Of a DNA stretch of 64,000 bases, positions 60,306 to 64,000 are shown one piece after another. The stretch is from positions 1 through 64,000 of the forward strand of contig JBNKWI010000003.1 of the NCBI GenBank assembly GCA_050299695.1, written 5' to 3'. The stretch comes from Ovoidimarina sp050299695. GTDB taxonomy: Bacteria; Pseudomonadota; Alphaproteobacteria; Rhodobacterales; Rhodobacteraceae. The translations under genes were made by a program, and so were the position numbers. Each line of letters starts with the position of its first letter. Positions within the stretch are counted from its first letter, which is position 1. A model generated the notes under the pieces. The model saw nothing but the letters and a program-made list of their open reading frames with translations. It did no database searches and was not told the origin of the DNA.

Positions 60306-62249
60306 ATGACTGACAAGGCGAAACACGGCGTGAGCCGCCGCGGCTTCCTTGGGGCCACCGCAACGGGGGCCGCACTCGCGGGAGGCGCGGGCGCGCATCT
60401 CGGCCTTCTTGGCGGGACCACCGCGCTGACGGCGGCCGGCGCCCGGCCCGCCGGCGCCCAGGCTGCGGCCCACGCGATGCCGGCCCCCGGCGAGCTCGAC
60501 GAATATTACGGCTTCTGGTCCTCGGGCCAGACCGGGGAGATGCGGATCCTCGGCGTCCCCTCGATGCGCGAACTGATGCGGGTGCCGGTCTTCAACCGCT
60601 GCTCGGCGACCGGTTGGGGCATCACCAACGAAAGCCTGAAGATCCTGACCCAGGACATGCAGCCCGCGACCCGCGACTACCTCGCGGCGCAGGGCAAGAA
60701 GGTCCATGACAACGGCGACCTGCACCACGTCCACATGTCCTTCACCGAAGGAAAATACGACGGGCGCTACCTGTTCATGAACGACAAGGCCAATACCCGC
60801 GTCGCCCGGGTGCGCTGCGACGTGATGAAGCCCGACAAGATCATCGACATCCCGAACGCCAAGGCGATCCACGGGCTCAGGCCGCAGAAATGGCCGCGCA
60901 CCAACTACGTCTTCGCTAACGGCGAGGACGAGGTGCCGATGGTCAATGACGGCCAGGTCCTCGACGATCCGTCGCAATACGTGAACTTCTACACCGCCAT
61001 CGACGCGGACAGGATGGAGGTGGCCTGGCAGGTGATGGTTTCGGGCAATCTCGACAACACCGATGCCGACTACGAGGGCAAATATGCCTTCTCGACCTCC
61101 TACAACTCGGAAATGGGCATGACCCTGCCCGAGATGATGTCCGCCGAGATGGACCACGTGGTGATCTTCAACCTCGCCGAGATCGAGAAGGGCATCGCCG
61201 AGGGCGACTATGTGGAGCTGAACGGAGTGAAGGTGGTCGACGGCCGCAAGGGGCAGAACAAGAAATACACCCGCTACGTGCCGATCCCGAACTCGCCGCA
61301 CGGCATCAACATGGCGCCTGACAAGGTGCATCTCTGTGTCGCGGGCAAGCTTTCGCCAACGGTCTCGGTGCTCGATGTCACCAGGTTCGACGCGCTGTTC
61401 GAAGACGACAGCCTCGACCCGCGCTCGGTCGTGGTGGCCGAGCCGGAGCTTGGCCTCGGCCCGCTCCATACCTGTTTCGACGGGCAGGGGAATTGCTTCA
61501 CGACGCTGTTCCTCGACAGCCAGGTGGTGATGTGGAACATCGAGAACGCCATCAAGGCCTACAACGGCGAGGATGTGGACCCGATCCTGTCGAAGACGGA
61601 TGTCCACTACCAGCCCGGCCACAACTCGACCTGCGAGGGCGAGACCCTGGATGCGCATTCGAAATACTACCTGTCGATGAACAAGTTCTCGAAGGACCGG
61701 TTCCTGAATGTCGGGCCGTTGAAGCCTGAAAACGAACAGCTCTTCGCGATCGACGGCACGACGCTGACGCTACTGCACGACGGCGCGACCTTTGCCGAAC
61801 CGCATGACTCGATCTTCGTCCACGCCTCCAAGGTGAACCCCAGGCAGGTCTGGGACCGGAACGACCCGATGTGGGCCGATGCCCGTGCCCAGGCCGAGGC
61901 CGACGGGGTCGATCTCGACGATTACCAGGACACGGTCATCCGGGACGGCAACAAGGTCCGGGTCTACATGTCGAGCCAGGCGCCGGAGTTCTCGCTCTCG
62001 AGCTTCACCGTGACCGAGGGCGACGAGGTGACGGTCTATGTCACCAATCTCGACGACATCGACGACCTGACCCACGGCTTCACGCTGAATAACCACGGCG
62101 TCGCAATGGAAATCGGGCCGCAGGCGACCGCCTCGGTCACCTTCACCGCGGCGAATCCGGGCGTCTACTGGTACTATTGCCAGTGGTTCTGCCACGCGCT
62201 CCACATGGAGATGCGGGGCCGGATGTTCGTCGAGCCGCGGGCCGGCTGA
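60306..62249 (+). CDS. nosZ: Nitrous oxide reductase NosZ (Tat-exported, clade I type)
   Basis: NosZ reduces N2O to N2 in the periplasm with CuZ and CuA centres. The 647 residues begin with a twin-arginine signal (VSRRGFLGATATGAA). CuZ ligands appear at H140, H141 and H143 (DLHHVHMS), in APDKVHLCV, in QPGHNST, and in AEPHDS. The CuA site is at the C-terminus (YYCQWFCHALHMEM, with two Cys, His and Met). The Tat signal and adjacent nosR are the usual marks of clade I. The stop overlaps the nosD start. Confidence 0.97.
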   Translation: MTDKAKHGVSRRGFLGATATGAALAGGAGAHLGLLGGTTALTAAGARPAGAQAAAHAMPAPGELDEYYGFWSSGQTGEMRILGVPSMRELMRVPVFNRCSATGWGITNESLKILTQDMQPATRDYLAAQGKKVHDNGDLHHVHMSFTEGKYDGRYLFMNDKANTRVARVRCDVMKPDKIIDIPNAKAIHGLRPQKWPRTNYVFANGEDEVPMVNDGQVLDDPSQYVNFYTAIDADRMEVAWQVMVSGNLDNTDADYEGKYAFSTSYNSEMGMTLPEMMSAEMDHVVIFNLAEIEKGIAEGDYVELNGVKVVDGRKGQNKKYTRYVPIPNSPHGINMAPDKVHLCVAGKLSPTVSVLDVTRFDALFEDDSLDPRSVVVAEPELGLGPLHTCFDGQGNCFTTLFLDSQVVMWNIENAIKAYNGEDVDPILSKTDVHYQPGHNSTCEGETLDAHSKYYLSMNKFSKDRFLNVGPLKPENEQLFAIDGTTLTLLHDGATFAEPHDSIFVHASKVNPRQVWDRNDPMWADARAQAEADGVDLDDYQDTVIRDGNKVRVYMSSQAPEFSLSSFTVTEGDEVTVYVTNLDDIDDLTHGFTLNNHGVAMEIGPQATASVTFTAANPGVYWYYCQWFCHALHMEMRGRMFVEPRAG

Positions 62250-63574
62250 TGCGACCGGCCTGTCTCGCCCTCTCGCTGATCCTCCTGGCCGGTCCGGCGC
62301 ACGCCGGCCGGATCGAGGTGGGGCCCGGACAGGGCGCGCTGTCGCGCGCCCTTGCCTTGGCCGCGGCGGGGGACGAGATCGTGCTCGCCCCGGGCCGCTA
62401 TGCCGGCCCGGTGGTGATCGACCACCCGCTGACACTTACGGGCCGGGTTGGCGCGGTGATCGACGGTGGCGGAACCGGCTCCGTCATCACAGTGGACGCG
62501 CCCGACGTGACGGTCCGTACCCTTGCCATCGTCAATTCGGGGCGCGCGCACGAACCGATCGACGCGGGCGTCAGGCTGACCCAGAAAGCCGTCCGCGCCC
62601 GGGTGCTCGACAACGATCTCCGCGGGAACCTCGTCGGCGTCGACATCCACGGCGCCCGGGACGCTCTGGTGAAGGGCAACCGGATCGAGGGGCTGCGGCT
62701 TGCCCGGATGAACGACCGCGGCAACGGTGTCTATGTCTGGAACGCGCCCGGAGCGGCGGTGGAAGACAACGAGATCCGCTACGGCCGCGACGGCATCTTT
62801 TCCAATGTTTCCATGCGCAACACCTATCGCGGCAACCTGTTTCGCGACCTGCGTTTCGCGGTCCACTACATGTATACAAACGACAGCGAAGTCTCCGGCA
62901 ACGTCTCCATCGGCAATCATCTCGGCTTCGCGCTGATGTATTCCGACCGGATCGTCGCGAAGGACAACATCTCGATCAACGACCGCGACTACGGCGTGAT
63001 GCTCAACTACACGAAGGCGTCCGACATCTTCGGCAACCTCGTCACCGGTGGCACGAAGAAATGCACCTTCATCTACAATTCCCACCGCAACCTCGTCGCC
63101 GAGAACATCTTCGAGGGCTGCGGAATCGGCATCCACTTCACCGCCGGGTCCGAGGGCAACACGATGACCGGCAATGCCTTCATCGGGAACCGCATCCAGG
63201 TGAAGTATGTCGGCACCCGCGATGTGGAGTGGAGCTTCGAGGGACAGGGAAATTTCTGGTCCGACCACGCCGCCTTCGATCTAGACGGCGACGGGCGGGC
63301 CGACAGTGCCTACCGGCCGAGCGACCTGGTGGACCGGGTCCTCTGGTCGCAGCCCGCTGCAAAGCTGCTCCTCGGCTCTCCGGCGGTGCAGCTCGTGCGC
63401 TGGAGCCAGGCGCAGTTTCCCGCGATCCAGCCGGGCGGGGTGGTCGACAGCCACCCGCTCGTTGCGCCGCATGTCCGCGAGGTGCCGGAACACTTTCTGA
63501 TGCTCGCCCGGGCGGAGCCGCTCTGGGCTACGGGAGCGACCGATGACGATACTGAGCCTTTCGAGCCTGACTAA
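62249..63574 (+). CDS. nosD: NosD, periplasmic copper-centre maturation protein
   Basis: The 441-residue protein has a Sec signal (RPACLALSLILLAGPAHAG) and then right-handed beta-helix (CASH) repeats rich in Asn, Asp and Gly, for example VEDNEIRYGRDGIFSNVS, GNHLGFALMYSDRIVAKDN and NRIQVKYVGTRDVEWSF. NosD works with the NosFY ABC transporter to assemble the CuZ site. It overlaps nosZ by one base and nosF by 32 bases. Confidence 0.94.
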   Translation: MRPACLALSLILLAGPAHAGRIEVGPGQGALSRALALAAAGDEIVLAPGRYAGPVVIDHPLTLTGRVGAVIDGGGTGSVITVDAPDVTVRTLAIVNSGRAHEPIDAGVRLTQKAVRARVLDNDLRGNLVGVDIHGARDALVKGNRIEGLRLARMNDRGNGVYVWNAPGAAVEDNEIRYGRDGIFSNVSMRNTYRGNLFRDLRFAVHYMYTNDSEVSGNVSIGNHLGFALMYSDRIVAKDNISINDRDYGVMLNYTKASDIFGNLVTGGTKKCTFIYNSHRNLVAENIFEGCGIGIHFTAGSEGNTMTGNAFIGNRIQVKYVGTRDVEWSFEGQGNFWSDHAAFDLDGDGRADSAYRPSDLVDRVLWSQPAAKLLLGSPAVQLVRWSQAQFPAIQPGGVVDSHPLVAPHVREVPEHFLMLARAEPLWATGATDDDTEPFEPD

Positions 63575-64000
63575 GCGCTACGGTGCGGAGACGGCGCTCG
63601 ATGCCGTCGATCTCGACATCGCCGCCGGCGAGCGCGTGGCACTCCTCGGGCACAACGGGGCAGGCAAGTCGACGCTGATGAAGCTCGTTCTCGGGCTCGT
63701 GGCGCCCACTTCCGGCCGGGTCGAAGTGGCGGGCCAGCCGCCGGGCTCGCCCGTGGCGCGGACGATGACCGCCTACCTGCCCGAGAACGTGGCGTTCCAC
63801 CCCGCTCTCACGGGCCGCGAGCAGATCCGCCACTTCCTGCGCCTGCGCGGCGGCGCCCCCGGGCAGGCCGACGACCTCCTCGACCGTGTCGGGCTCGCGG
63901 AGGCGGCACACCGCCGGATCGGCACCTATTCCAAGGGGATGCGGCAGCGCGTCGGCCTGGCGCAGGCGCTGATCGGCACCCCGCGACTGATCCTCCTCGA
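63543..64000 (+). CDS. nosF: NosF, ABC ATPase for NosZ maturation (3' end beyond window)
   Basis: The first 152 codons are present and the gene runs off the window. They show a Walker A (LLGHNGAGKSTLMKL) and a signature of the NosF type (TYSKGMRQRVGLAQAL). The start of the Walker B region is cut (LILL). NosF is the ATPase of the NosFY membrane complex that supplies sulfur or copper for NosZ. The ATG at 63543 lies inside the 3' end of nosD, in another frame. Confidence 0.93.
   Translation, partial: MTILSLSSLTKRYGAETALDAVDLDIAAGERVALLGHNGAGKSTLMKLVLGLVAPTSGRVEVAGQPPGSPVARTMTAYLPENVAFHPALTGREQIRHFLRLRGGAPGQADDLLDRVGLAEAAHRRIGTYSKGMRQRVGLAQALIGTPRLILL

Overview
The window reads as a chromosome segment of a high-GC, denitrifying alphaproteobacterium, most likely a member of the Rhodobacterales (Paracoccus/Roseobacter relatives). 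This rests on the gene order of the nir, nor and nos operons, NirS and NosZ sequences that resemble Paracoccus proteins, the suf operon layout and the types of sugar ABC transporter. The species was not identified. No transposase, integrase, CRISPR array or rRNA gene was seen.

Layout. (1) 1-6304: end of a YbjQ-family gene, a small membrane protein, then sufC-sufD-(two membrane proteins)-sufS in an almost gapless plus-strand operon, followed by a transglycosylase-like gene with an unclear start. (2) 6353-14386: a tRNA-Arg(CCG), then an accessory-looking block of six glycosyltransferase or methyltransferase genes in mixed orientation, two of them domain fusions, bounded by poorly coding stretches. 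This looks like a surface-glycan block next to a tRNA. (3) 14387-18976: minus-strand run of a flavin monooxygenase, RidA, a DUF1028 protein, a LysR regulator and an ArgE/DapE-type deacylase. (4) 19096-33608: a sugar or sugar-acid catabolic region with two complete ABC importers (CUT1-like and CUT2-like), two GntR/FCD regulators and five enzymes: enolase-superfamily, lactonase-type amidohydrolase, aldo/keto reductase, zinc dehydrogenase and UxaA-type. They fit an oxidative route for a deoxy-sugar such as L-fucose, but the substrate is inferred. (5) 33648-36784: a tandem cupin protein and convergent kynA-kynU for tryptophan breakdown.

(6) 36983-64000: a compact denitrification supercluster. On the minus strand, nirS-nirE-nirC-nirF-nirDL-nirG-nirH-nirJ-nirN encodes cytochrome cd1 nitrite reductase and nearly the whole heme d1 pathway. 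It ends in a CbiX-like chelatase and a small membrane protein that are translationally coupled. Divergent from nirS lie nirI-nnrS-nirX, then norCBQDEF (nitric oxide reductase), a DUF4202 gene coupled to a Crp/Fnr regulator, and nosRZDF (nitrous oxide reductase; nosF runs off the window). The window thus covers nitrite to N2.

A perfect FNR/NNR-type palindrome lies midway between nirS and nirI, and a one-mismatch version precedes norC at a spacing that suits activation. The regulator at 57085-57795 is the obvious local candidate to bind them. The least explained parts are the DUF4202 partner of that regulator, the small membrane protein at the end of the nir operon, and the two fusion proteins of the glycan block.
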